Source: Onchidella celtica
Taxonomy: Eukaryota; Mollusca; Gastropoda; Systellommatophora; Onchidiidae
Reading direction: 5' to 3'
Assembly (NCBI GenBank): GCA_963931925.1
Contig: OZ007579.1
Location: forward strand, 38,849,457-38,913,456
DNA: 64,000 bases
The notes beneath the pieces are model-generated. The model had not been told where the DNA came from. It searched no databases and saw only the letters and a program-made list of their open reading frames with translations. A program made the translations under genes and the position numbers. Shown piece after piece: positions 13,301 through 25,300 of the stretch (the first letter of the stretch is position 1; each line of letters begins with the position of its first letter).

Positions 13301-16300
13301 CTAGGGAGCTTCACAGGACAAAAATTGATAATGTGTTGACAACAGCAGGGAGGCCTGCCACTGATATGTATAGAGCCATAGATTTTATGAAACAAGCATT
13401 CTGATTGGCTAAAGGACCATAACACAACTAATCAGAACTGCTTTCTAAATGGGCCGATAATCAGCCTCTTTGTCATTTTCACTATAATACAGTTGGGCTG
13501 ATGATCAGCCCCATCATGTTTTTCACTGCAAAATAACTGGGCCCATCATCAGCCCGACCATCCTCTCAGGGTTAACAAACACAGTTTTAAAGGGCAGCCA
13601 TGTCTTTGTTTGCCACCATAAATCCTTTGCCTGCAGTTCAGTTGTAAATGAGACTGAAATTCCCAGACCAATGACATCATGAGAGTAACTCACTCAGTCG
13701 GTAGAAGCCTGGCATTACTGGCTGGCAAACTCAACAAATCATCCAAAGCAGCTTTGATATCTCCTTGGGCAGCCAGGAACAAACCTCTCATGTAGATGTA
13801 GGAGGATCTGTAGTGCAAGTTACCACAATCCTGAAATACACAAACAGTTCTGTGACTGACAAAATATTCTAAAAGGACACAGAAAATCTTGAGGGTTTTG
13901 CCTGAAACAAATATCGATGGGTGCCTGCACAAACACCGTAACTCAATAAAAATTTTTTTTTTTTTGCATTATTATTCTGTTTTGCTTTGGTAATGCTACA
14001 TTTTGACATGATGCAAATTTCATTACCAAATTAATTGACCTAATTACTGATGAGGATTTAAAGGTTGTAACAGAGATTTGATACTTCATGTCAAACTTTC
14101 AAATCGCTTTCCTATGAAATTTAGAAAATTGGCGATATGGTCTTCGCGCAGGCACCCCTAGATATGTTTGTGATTAAGAGCTTGCAATTTCTTCCTCTCC
14201 GTTTCTATTCTTTTCTGCAATTTATTGGACGTTTCTGTATTGTCTGTTTCCAGGTGGGGCCTTACAATTTTTCTTTTCTTGCCATTTTGACAGTGGTTAT
14301 GTGTGGTCAGATGGTCAGTCAAATGGTCAATATGTCTGCGAGATGGTTGGCAGGTCAGTTAGTGCATCAATTTGCCAGTCAAGAGTTATGGCATCAGATG
14401 AAGGTCAACTAGTCGCTCGGTGGTCAACAGTTGAGTCAATGGTCAAAACATCAGTCAGCCAGTACCAGGCTAGGCAAAAGCTGAAAGTTAAAATGTCAAT
14501 CAGAAGGTCAGGTCCGTCGAAAAGTTGTTACATTAGTTAATGAGGTCAGTCAGATGGTCAGTAGGTCTGTCAAAATGTCAAATGATGCAATCAACACATC
14601 ACAGATCAACAGCTCAGTCAGTGGTCAAAACATCAACCACTGATTACCAGGCGAGACAGCTGTTCAACAGGTCAGTCAATTCTGAAGAGGCCAATAAGAA
14701 GGTCAAGGCAGCTTTGGCCAAAAGGTCATTGAGATATTATCAGCAACAGTTAGTTCTCAGAGACACTTTTGATCCACTCTGAGCAACTCTTTTCTCTATT
14801 GCTACTGCCAACTTATGACACTGTTACACTCCTGCTTGGCTCACCTCTATTGTTTTGTTGAGCAAGGCAATAGTATTTTTGACATAAGTCACCGAGTCAT
14901 TGAGAGCTGGAAGACGGAAAATCTCAAATGTCCGCGGTGCCAGTCTAGAAAACATTGTGACTGACACCTGCTTGCGAACTGGCCTCATCTGCTGCCTGTA
15001 AAATACAAACAAAGATCATGCATCCCAGGACATGATGACATAGACAACCACAGACCTTATAAACCACTGGAGAGTAAAATAACACTTTTTCAGTGAGCTG
15101 AACACTACATGTATGTCAAAGTCTTGTGACATCATCTTCCATGAATTCCCACCAGTCCTGATGTTAAGATGGTAAATGATACGAATTCCAATTTCATAAC
15201 GAGGGTGCCGTGATGAAACCTCCCAAGTGGTCAAATTTTCGAAAATCGTTTATTCAGTCTAATTATACCATGCTACATGTTGTGTTAAAATCATATTTGC
15301 AAAAGACCTATAGAAATGGGTGAAATTTGCAAAAAACGAAACCTCGCAAGTGTGCCATCTGTGAATTCTGCCGTGATGAAACCTCGCAAGCCTTGAACGA
15401 TAGTTGAGAGGTCTCAACACGGCAGTTCTCGGCTGCTCAGGTACACTTGCGTGGTTGTCACGAAACAATACACTGGATTTGACTGAAACCTGATTAAATT
15501 TGTTAATGTAACTTACATTGTGTGTGTCTTGCACTTAGAAATTTGCTCGTTATGCAAGTTAAGTTTGTTCCATTATTTTTACCAATTCGCACACTGAAAC
15601 AAACATCGCAATAGTCCTATTCGCTCCCCATTTTAGTCCCGTGAAAAAAAATATTATAGTATCAAAGACCAACTTCTAAAAGTGGAAATATCTTGTGGGC
15701 CTATTCCTGTTACCAGGACTGGCCAGCCTACTTTAAAAGTGATGCCTATGATTTAATCCATCCCTTTGATGAGCCGACAATCAGTCTGCACGGATGTCTA
15801 CAATTGTTTGATACGGCAGTGGCGTCTCGCCATGGCGACAGTTAATAATTTTCTCAAGAGTGTCACACCATCAATAAGGGGAACATCTTGTGCACCAGTC
15901 CCTCTCACGAGTACTGGTCATGCGATTTTAAAAATGGCCATCTGTGACTTAATCCGTCCCTTTGATGTGCCGACAATCGGTCGGTAATTATATTGACAGG
16001 CGTTTTATGGGTGGGCACGATTACCACACACACCAAAACTAAACATGAATTATTATTGCTCACCGATTGGTCACTCAGGTGATAAACAAGCACTACAACT
16101 GTACTTAACTGCCGCCATTGAGTTGATAAACTCAAATTCAAATTTGAGTTGATAATCTTGTCAAACAAGTTCCTCGTATGTTTAAAGGCCGGAATCACAC
16201 GCTCACTACCATTGTTGATACATACGGAGTACGACCTCTTCGTTGGCGTTTTGTGACCTACATGTCAAATTTCAAGGAAAATGGACGGCCCGTTAAAAAA

Positions 16301-19300
16301 AAAATCAGTTTTTTGTCTCTCCTGTAAAATTTTGTCGGAGAGACTTGCGAGGTTTCATCACGGCACCCTCGATAATCTATCTTGATGTTTTAAATTTGAA
16401 GACCCAGATGGGAAACGACCATAGTCACATAGCCATGAAACTGAAAAAAAACAATTTTTTAAGTCTGAAAGTTCCCAAGCACATTGTTAATGGAAACAAA
16501 GAAAAGCAACCTGTTTCATCAGAGGGTCGGCTTTACTTAAGTACAAAAACTTGGGCTTTGGGGCAAAATAGGCGCTGTCATGATGTTTTAAAATAAACAA
16601 AAAAAAATTTTTAAATGGACTGTGGTCATTCTTTCATCTGGGTCTCATTTGTTTACTTGATGCCTAGAGTCACACTGTCCACCAAACCTCCAAGACTGCT
16701 CAGGAGTTAAGACTCCAGGAGACTGGCATAAGTGAAAGAACAGGAACACAGTACGTGCCATATGACCTTTATTTGTAGTCACTGTAGAAAGGGAAGTCTA
16801 TCTCATATCAGCCTCATTGGTCACAAGTGTGCTCAACCACTTTCAGCACAAAAAGTTAAAGGACAAATGGCAGAAACTCTTCAAAGATCGAAAGACCGTT
16901 ATTCATCCTTTCATTTCTAATTCTTTTGTGATTTATTATATGGTTTGTTGCAACATACAACCTTTTTCTCTCTTTTTTTTTTTTTAAGGTAAATTTTCAC
17001 TTTAAGCACAATAATATTTATAGTAGAAACAGTATGATGAAATCTGTTGCTCAATATGGCAGATATGCTGCCACCACACAACAAGAAAACACCTTATAAC
17101 CAAATTTTATGTCAGTACATGTGATGGTTTGTTACTGCATGTAGTTTGAGCCAATCAGTACAGAACTGACAATGTCAATACTATAGTTTTACATCTTGAC
17201 AGATTTCTCTACCAAGAGTCTGCCAAGGTGTCTCAGATGTGAGATACCATGAACGCTCACCTGTGAGAAAGTCCTAATGTTTCAGGGTTTCCACTGGCAC
17301 GTTTGGCATAGGGTCGAGTCCTGGCCTCATAATCTGACCAGTAATCTATTTTCCCATTGAGCCGATCTTCCAGGAACTGCTTGAACATATCTGTGCTCAG
17401 TACCTGTACAGGCAAACACAGGCAGGAAAATGACAATTTTTATTTGCGCCAATGAATTGAACAACTCAAATGACTTCATCAGGGTGAATATCATAGATAA
17501 ATTCAGTGGCAACTATGAAACTAATGAACCTGTCTCCAAGGGGCCCTGAAGAGACTTCTTTCAATGAGTGAATTTTGGATGTTGCCCTATTGTTGCTGGT
17601 TGTGAAGGGGGCACCATAACAGTTCAAGCTTCAGGGTCCCAAAATGTAGGTCCGCCACTGGATAAAATTATTTTCCACTATTGTGATCACGTGTTGACTG
17701 TTGAATATATGATGTGTGAATTTAAGATCACAAGTGTGTATATTTTTGTCACCTGTTCTGTATGCACTTACGTTCTTGACTACTATACTAATTTTGCTAT
17801 CTAATGTGAGCTTTGTATAATGAATTTCCCATAAGTGTCAGTGAAGTTCTTGACTTGGTGTCTAGGAGACCCAGAATTACCTTCTCATAGAATGGCTTAT
17901 CACTCTCTTGAATACTCTCCATAAAATGCTCTTTGTTGAATCTTCGCAGTTCAGGTGTCAGAAAGGCCAAAGTGCCTCTAGTGAAATTCAATGGAAAATG
18001 CACACAATTTTTTACATGCAGTACTCAATATGCAAGTCACACTTAAGGCTACCTATGAAACAAACCATACAACAGGCAACGGACTCAAACTGGAAAACAT
18101 ACAGCATCTACTACGACACATGTTGTGGTGAGGGAGAGACAGACCAGACTCCCTAGTTATGTTCTAATAAGACATGGATAATTCCCGTGTGCCTTTAAGT
18201 AACCACTTTAGCTTCATCTCCCGCAAGAAAGCTTACAGACTTTGTTGTGACGAAATCCTGTGTAAAGTTAGTAAATCTGCTACACACACCATGCAACATA
18301 CCTACCGCAATGCTGCTGTTTTTTTTTTTTCATATGCCCAACAGCCTATCATATTTTCTGAGGTCAATATGGTCACTGAACAGTTGGCTCATTATACCCA
18401 TGCCCATCTCCCACACTGGGATTTCAAACTTATTCTCATTTTACAGAAGAAGTTCCAGTTTTGGTGAGGAGAGTGAGATTTCGTATGTAGAGACAAACAG
18501 GTTGTCAGGGTTTGAATTTGAATTGCCGTGCTGGGTCACGGGTTTGTTTATTACATGGCATCATTGATTTTGGCCAGTGCAAACGTCCTTGAACTATTCC
18601 CGTGGACAGTTTGTTTTTGTAACGCTTTTCTTAGAGATGGAGAGAAAGTGGGGCAAGATAGAACGAATGGATAAATTAACAGTGACGATGCAGTTTTCGA
18701 CCCCGTGGTTTGGGTGTACTTTAACAGGGAAAGACGGGGCGAATAAGGAGTGAAGAAATTCGTACATAAAACGTTTAGGGTGTAGAGACTTTGCGAAAGG
18801 TTTTGACATCCTAAGTCTGACTTTGTCTGTTACTATTAATAGAATCTATTGGCGCTGCGAGCGGAGCTCGAAGTGGATGCACCAATCAAATTTGAGCAGT
18901 CACGTGGACTTGCAGGAGATAAGCGAAGCCATCTTGAGATTTGGGCACTTCCATGTAGATCTTCCAGCTACGAAGGTCGTCGGCTAGGGGTTCAGCCAGA
19001 GAGAACCAACAGACTGTTAAGTCATGTCTATGTCCTGGATAGACAATGAAAATAATCCACAGCTATTTTCTCCAGTTCCCTGAAATCGTTTCAGGGAACC
19101 AATCGTAAGTCCATCAAAAGGATTCGAGATGATGTGAATCTGACCCTAACTTTCCAGTAGAAGTGCGACCAAAGGAATGCAAGACCATAAAGTTTTACTT
19201 GCAATTAAGATCTAGAAAGAGTGACTGATATACACATTTGTAAATTGTAATTGATGTGTCTGGATGAGGCTGGGGATTGCCAGCCCATCCTAGAACAGAT

Positions 19301-22300
19301 CTAGATCTATCTTAACTACGTCAGTGTGTCTTGACGGTTTGATCCTTTATAAGCAGTTAAATGAGTTAATATTGTCGTCTGAGACATAAGTAGAGTCTAT
19401 ATTATTTGTGAGATAGTAGGCAGTCTATATTTCTGAAGATAAATAATTGCTAGGTAAACTGTGAATGAATCAGAATGATATAGAGCTTCAAATCTCTTAA
19501 GACTCTAGAGGAGATTGATAGTTATGTATTTTAGTATTTTCATTTGATGCTGCTGATGTTGTCTTTTAATATGTAAACGATAGACGAAATTGTTAGGAAT
19601 TTAAGTAATAAATTTGTGGCCCTACAAGGTCCTTGATATAACCTACTCGAAATTGTTATTAGTGTATGTGGCATGGTATGGCAGAGTAATTTCTAAAACC
19701 TCTCGATTTAAATGCAGTCGAACACCTAAATTTATAGTTTAGTAATCCCCAACGTAACACTCGAGGGCACACCCCTCTTCCAACTCGTAACACTGGAGAG
19801 GGACCCTTAAAGAACCTTAGATAACGCCATGCCACTTAGATAGATTATTTAACACCTATTGTATTTTTTTTATTCCATTATTTGATATTGTACTGTTCTA
19901 ATATTATGTTTTCAGGTGCTTTTATAATAGACTTTAAACAATTTGTATTAATCCAATATTTTGTATTTCAATTTCATATGGTGAACTCAACATCCCATTG
20001 ACCCGTGGACACCGGCGAGGGAACCCTTTCACCTTCCAGATCTACCTCAGACAGAAATACAAGTTTGGGCTTGGAGCTATGGATTGAGGATATTAACATC
20101 TGAATTCCTCAAAAACGAAGTTAAGTGAACCATCTATCTAACAGTCTTGGGGAGGGCGACGTACTTTCCGCTCTGTGTGTGTGTTCCAGGCCATTTTACT
20201 ATTTATTATATGTTTAGTTTAAGTGCGGGAGGTTGGTTGGGATCATAGGTTAGCATATCTTCTTTGCCATTACGAAGGATATTGGAGGCCTTGGTGGCTA
20301 TGTAAAATAACTCGGGGGGATTTGCTTCTCTGTGAATAGTTCTATTAGGGATCCGTTTATTCGTATAGACTGTGGCGTTTCTTTACTTCCTCACTTTTCT
20401 TTAGGAAGATGTCTCTCCTGTTTTCTTCTCAAACTATCTGTAATATAAGTTAGGACTTGTAGGGTCTGTTATCGTTCGTTTTACTCGTCAGTATACGTCC
20501 TGTTTATTGTATTTTTTTTTTTTGCTTATAAACTTTGAACTACTATACTAACATTGTTATGTTTACAATATATGCCTGAGGTGTTTCACGTGCTAAAACC
20601 ACGTTGAATTGTAATCTGGTATTGACATATGTGAGAGAGAGATATAATAATTTTTGGTTCACGTGACAATTTCACGTTGAAGATAGATCTAGAGAGAATA
20701 ATTTTGCAGTGGTAACAGAAGACACTGCGTGTGCGTGTTTTGAGAAGAGAGAGAATTTTGAGAGTGTTTTGAGAACACAGAGATATTTCAAATTTGTCGT
20801 GTTGAGAAAGACATATAGTTTTGATTCATCGCATTGAGAGAGCGATTCGTTTTGACAGTGATAACAGAGGACACTGATTCTTGCGTTGAGAGAGACGTAA
20901 AATTTTGAGAGTGATCACTCAAGACATTAATTTATCGCAGTAAAGGCGATATATAGTATTTTATTGCAGTGGGAGCAACGGATAGACGGCACTGCCTTAC
21001 TAGAATTTATATTGAGAGAGAGAGAGATAAAGTGTTTGCAGTTTAAGTGATACTGCCTGTAATTTTCAGAGAGAGATAAAGTGTTTGCAGTTTAAGTGAT
21101 ACTGCCTATAATTTTGAGAGAGAGAGATAGAACGTTCTTTTCGCGAAGCAGTGCTAACATAAGACACTGAGTTAATATTAACAGTCAATAACTGTTCATA
21201 TAAGATATTGATACCGCGATATACCGTAACATTGGGTAAATATTTACTAACTTTACAGACTTTAACATATCATGGCTGAGTTTCTTAAATATTTAGAATC
21301 TGCCAAAGTTCTGGGCATACCAGAGGAAGAACGCGCCGCGTGGTGCGAACGACACGTACAACAAGACCGAGAGCGCGAGGATCGAAAAGAAGCAAGAGAA
21401 AGAGAAAGAGAAAAAGAAGAAAGAGAAAGAGAAAAAGAAGTAGAAAGAGAAAAGGAAAGAGAAAGAGAAAGGGAGAAAGAAAGAGAGAGAGAAAAGGAAA
21501 GACAGCATGAACTAGCAATTAAAAAGTTAGAGCAACAATCGCTTGTAACACCCACTACTGCCACCAATTCTTATGCTACTAAACCAAAACTACCACCATT
21601 TAATGAAAAACTCGACCGGATCGACGCATATTTACATCGGTTCGAGTTACACGCTAAATGCGTCGGATGGCAGCAGGCGATGTACAGTTCATGCCTGTCC
21701 AATTTATTAACAGGTAAGGCTTTAGAGGTATTTCACAGCCTTAAAGTAGAAGATGCCAACGATTATGACAAGCTTAAAACAGCACTGCTTAAGCGATTCC
21801 AGCATACCGAGGATGGCTTCCATCAAAGATTTCGCTCATGTAAACCTGAGCCATCTGAAAATTTCTCAACTTATGTCAATCGGTTGAAACATTATTTAGA
21901 TCGCTGGATTGAGCTCGCGAACGTAACTACCGGAAATTATTCCCAACTTTACGATTTGGTCTTAAAGGACCAAATCTATACCGCATGTCATTCCGATTTA
22001 GTCGCCCACCTTAAAGAGAGGGCTCCGACATCCTCTGAAGAAATCACATCGTGCGCCGAACGATACGCGTCCGCCCACCCAAATCGTCCTTTGGCAAAGC
22101 CTTCAACTACAACACCGTGTTATGCCAACGTAGGCAAAGGAGCGCCAACCGGACACGATCGTTCAAGGGCGACTCGTCGTCAGGCCCCAAATTCACGCTT
22201 TCAATCAGAGCCGCCTTTTTGTAGACAGAGAGATTTTCCGAATCGAGGTAATGCATCCCCGCGTCGAGGATATCAGACTTATTCTTTTTACGAGCCTCGC

Positions 22301-25300
22301 CCAGATTATCGTGGCAACTATCCAGGCCAACAATATAACCGGCCTCAGGGACCGCCGCGACGAGTGCATTTTGATGATAGTTATAATTATAGTAGACCGC
22401 AGAGTCTTCCCTATCGTGGAAACGATCCTAATCGTACTATATGTTATAAGTGTAATAGGGTAGGCCACATACAGAGATTTTGTAACGCGAAATTGGAATC
22501 AGCAAATGCCTGCTCGGTTAAACCTACACTTTATGAGACTGACGGTCATTCTGAATCTTCATGACAATCAAAGACTATTCCAGTCATGTCCGCCCTACAT
22601 GAACTGGGTGAATTAACATTTTACCAGGGCCGCGTGAACGCGATTCGCGCTTCTGTTCTACGTGACTCCGGATGCACGACTATCGGCGTTCGACAGTCAC
22701 TAGTCCGTCCAACACAATTTTTGGACAAGGAGGTAACTTGTATTACTTTTGGCGGATCTGTAGAGCGATTCCGTCTTGCAGAAGTTTATATTGATACACC
22801 TTTTCTCACAGGTATTGTTACTGCATGTGTACTGCCTAATCCAGTGGCTGATGTAATCATAGGGAATGTACCTCAAGTAAATAAGTTTCCTATCGGTAAC
22901 TTGGAAATTTGGACTGAGGATGAGAGTGTTGCTTGTGCGACAACACGCTTACAATCGAGTCGACGAGCAGACAGTCCATTGAGTAATCCTACTATTGAAG
23001 TGAACATAACGTCTAGTGCATTTCATGATGAGCAACATTCAGATCCCACATTGAAACATTTGTTTGCTAAGGTTGATCCTACCGCACCGGATACCTCTAA
23101 GTTTCTTATTAAAGATGACTTACTATATCGTAATTTTCGGAATAAGCGAGAGGCCGTTATGCAACTTGTAGTACCGAGATCTTTTCGTCGCGACATTATT
23201 CGTCTCGCGCATGACACTTCCTTGGCGGGTCACCAGGGAAAGGCCAGAACTAAGTCTCGAATACTATCCCAATTTTTTTGGCCCAGTATTTACGCAGATG
23301 TAAACCGGTTTGTATCAACATGTGACGTATGTCAGAGACGTACTCCTAAAGGAAGAGCATCGAGAGCTCCTCTGCAGGAGATGCCTATGGTTTCCAGACC
23401 ATTTGAGCGCGTTGCCGTAGATATAGTTGGTCCTCTACACAAGTCAGACAGAGGACATCGTTTTATACTTTCTGTCATTGACTACGCAACCCGTTGGCCA
23501 GAGGCCATTCCGCTAAAAGACATTTCAGCTGATCATGTCGCTGAAGCTCTTATTACTATTTTTTCGCGTCTTGGGTTTCCAGTTGAAATTTTATCGGACA
23601 GAGGTCCACAGTTTACCTCTGAGCTTTTTAAGAAAGTCTTGGAGTTGGTCGGGATTAAACAAAGATTGACATCTCCATACCACCCACAGTCTAATGGCTG
23701 CTGTGAACGTTGGAATGCTACCATGAAAAGTATGCTTGCACGAGTTTCCGCCGACAAACCAAGTGATTGGGATCGACAACTCCCCGCTATTCTTTTTGCA
23801 TACCGAGAACTACCGAACGCATCGACGGGTTTTTCCCCCTTCGAATTATTGTATGGTCGTAAGCCGCGTGGTCCAATGGCCATACTCCATGATTTATTCG
23901 CCGGATCAGACACCGACGACAATGATACGCGGTCTGCATATCAATACGTTGTAGACTTGCGCCATCGAATTCTTAACGCATGTCAGCTCGCACAAAAATC
24001 TTCAGCTGCGCATGCGACTCTTTATAAACAATATCGTGATCAAGGTAGCCGATTGCGAACCTTGACTGTCGGAGACCAAACTCTTGTTCTCCTTCCGGAA
24101 ACGAAAAATAAACTCCTTCTTACATGGAAAGGACCTTTTAAAGTTCTAAAGAGACTTTCTCGAGTAAATTATCTTATCAAGATCCGAGGACAGGACAAAG
24201 TCTTCCATATAAATATGTTAAAGCAGTACCTGTCCGACGATGATAATCGACAGAATAATCGCCGAAATGTGATTGCTCAGGCCAATGCGGCCTTAGTTTC
24301 AGTTGACGATGATGATCCTATTAAGATAGAGAATTCAATACCCGCACTTCGATCTTCTGAAAACACTTCGGATGTGAATATAAATCCAGATTTATCTGAA
24401 TCCCAAAGACAAGATTTAAGAGATTTGCTTAACGAGTTTACTACAGTCTTTACTGATCTACCAGGTAATACTTCCTTGGTACAGCATGTTATAAGATTAA
24501 AGACGGATATACCCGTCTTTGTTAAACCATACCCGCGTCCGCTGCACGCACAAGAGACTATAATAACCGAGGTACGTAACATGTTTCACCTGGGAGTGAT
24601 AGAGCGATCGACGAGTCCATATAACTCACCCATCGTCTTAGTGAAAAAAAAAGATGATACCGTGCGTTTTTGTATTGATTATCGTAAACTTAATGAGGTT
24701 ACGATATATGACGCTGAACCGATTCCCAACCAGGAGAATCTTTTTGCTCAGTTAGCGAGGGCAACGATTTTTTCTAAAATTGATCTTTCCAAAGGTTATT
24801 GGCAAATTCCGCTTGATGAGAATAGCAAGCAATATACCGCCTTTCAGACCCCGTTGGGTCTTATGCAGTGGCGCTATATGCCTTTCGGGTTAGTTACAGC
24901 CCCTGCTACTTTCGCCCGTATGATGACAATATTACTCCAGGGTATGAATTCCGTATTGTCGTATTTTGACGACATTTGTATTTATGAAACCGATTGGTCG
25001 GGCCACCTCGCAGCCCTACGACAAGTTTTTATCGCTCTTCGTCGAGCTGGCCTTACGGCGAAACCCAGTAAGGTATTTTTAGGCTACAATAAAATTAATT
25101 TTCTGGGCCATACAATTGCCCACGGCGTTCAGACTCCTGATGACAAGAAGATAACTACCATCTTAAAGCTCCAACCACCTCGAACTAAGAAAGAAGTTCG
25201 TAGTTTATTGGGCTTTCTTAACTATTATAGGAAATTCATTCCAAATTTTTCTTCGCTTACAGCTCCGTTATCGGACCTCACAAGAAAGAATTTTCCTAAT

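Noticed and set aside
18594..19049. Open frames on both strands repeated exactly at 26536-26991
   Set aside because: They lie inside the two LTRs of element A and are duplicated because the LTRs are.
21262..21567. Ser/Leu-rich minus-strand frames opposite gag of element A
   Set aside because: Shadows of the purine-rich coiled-coil sequence on the other strand.
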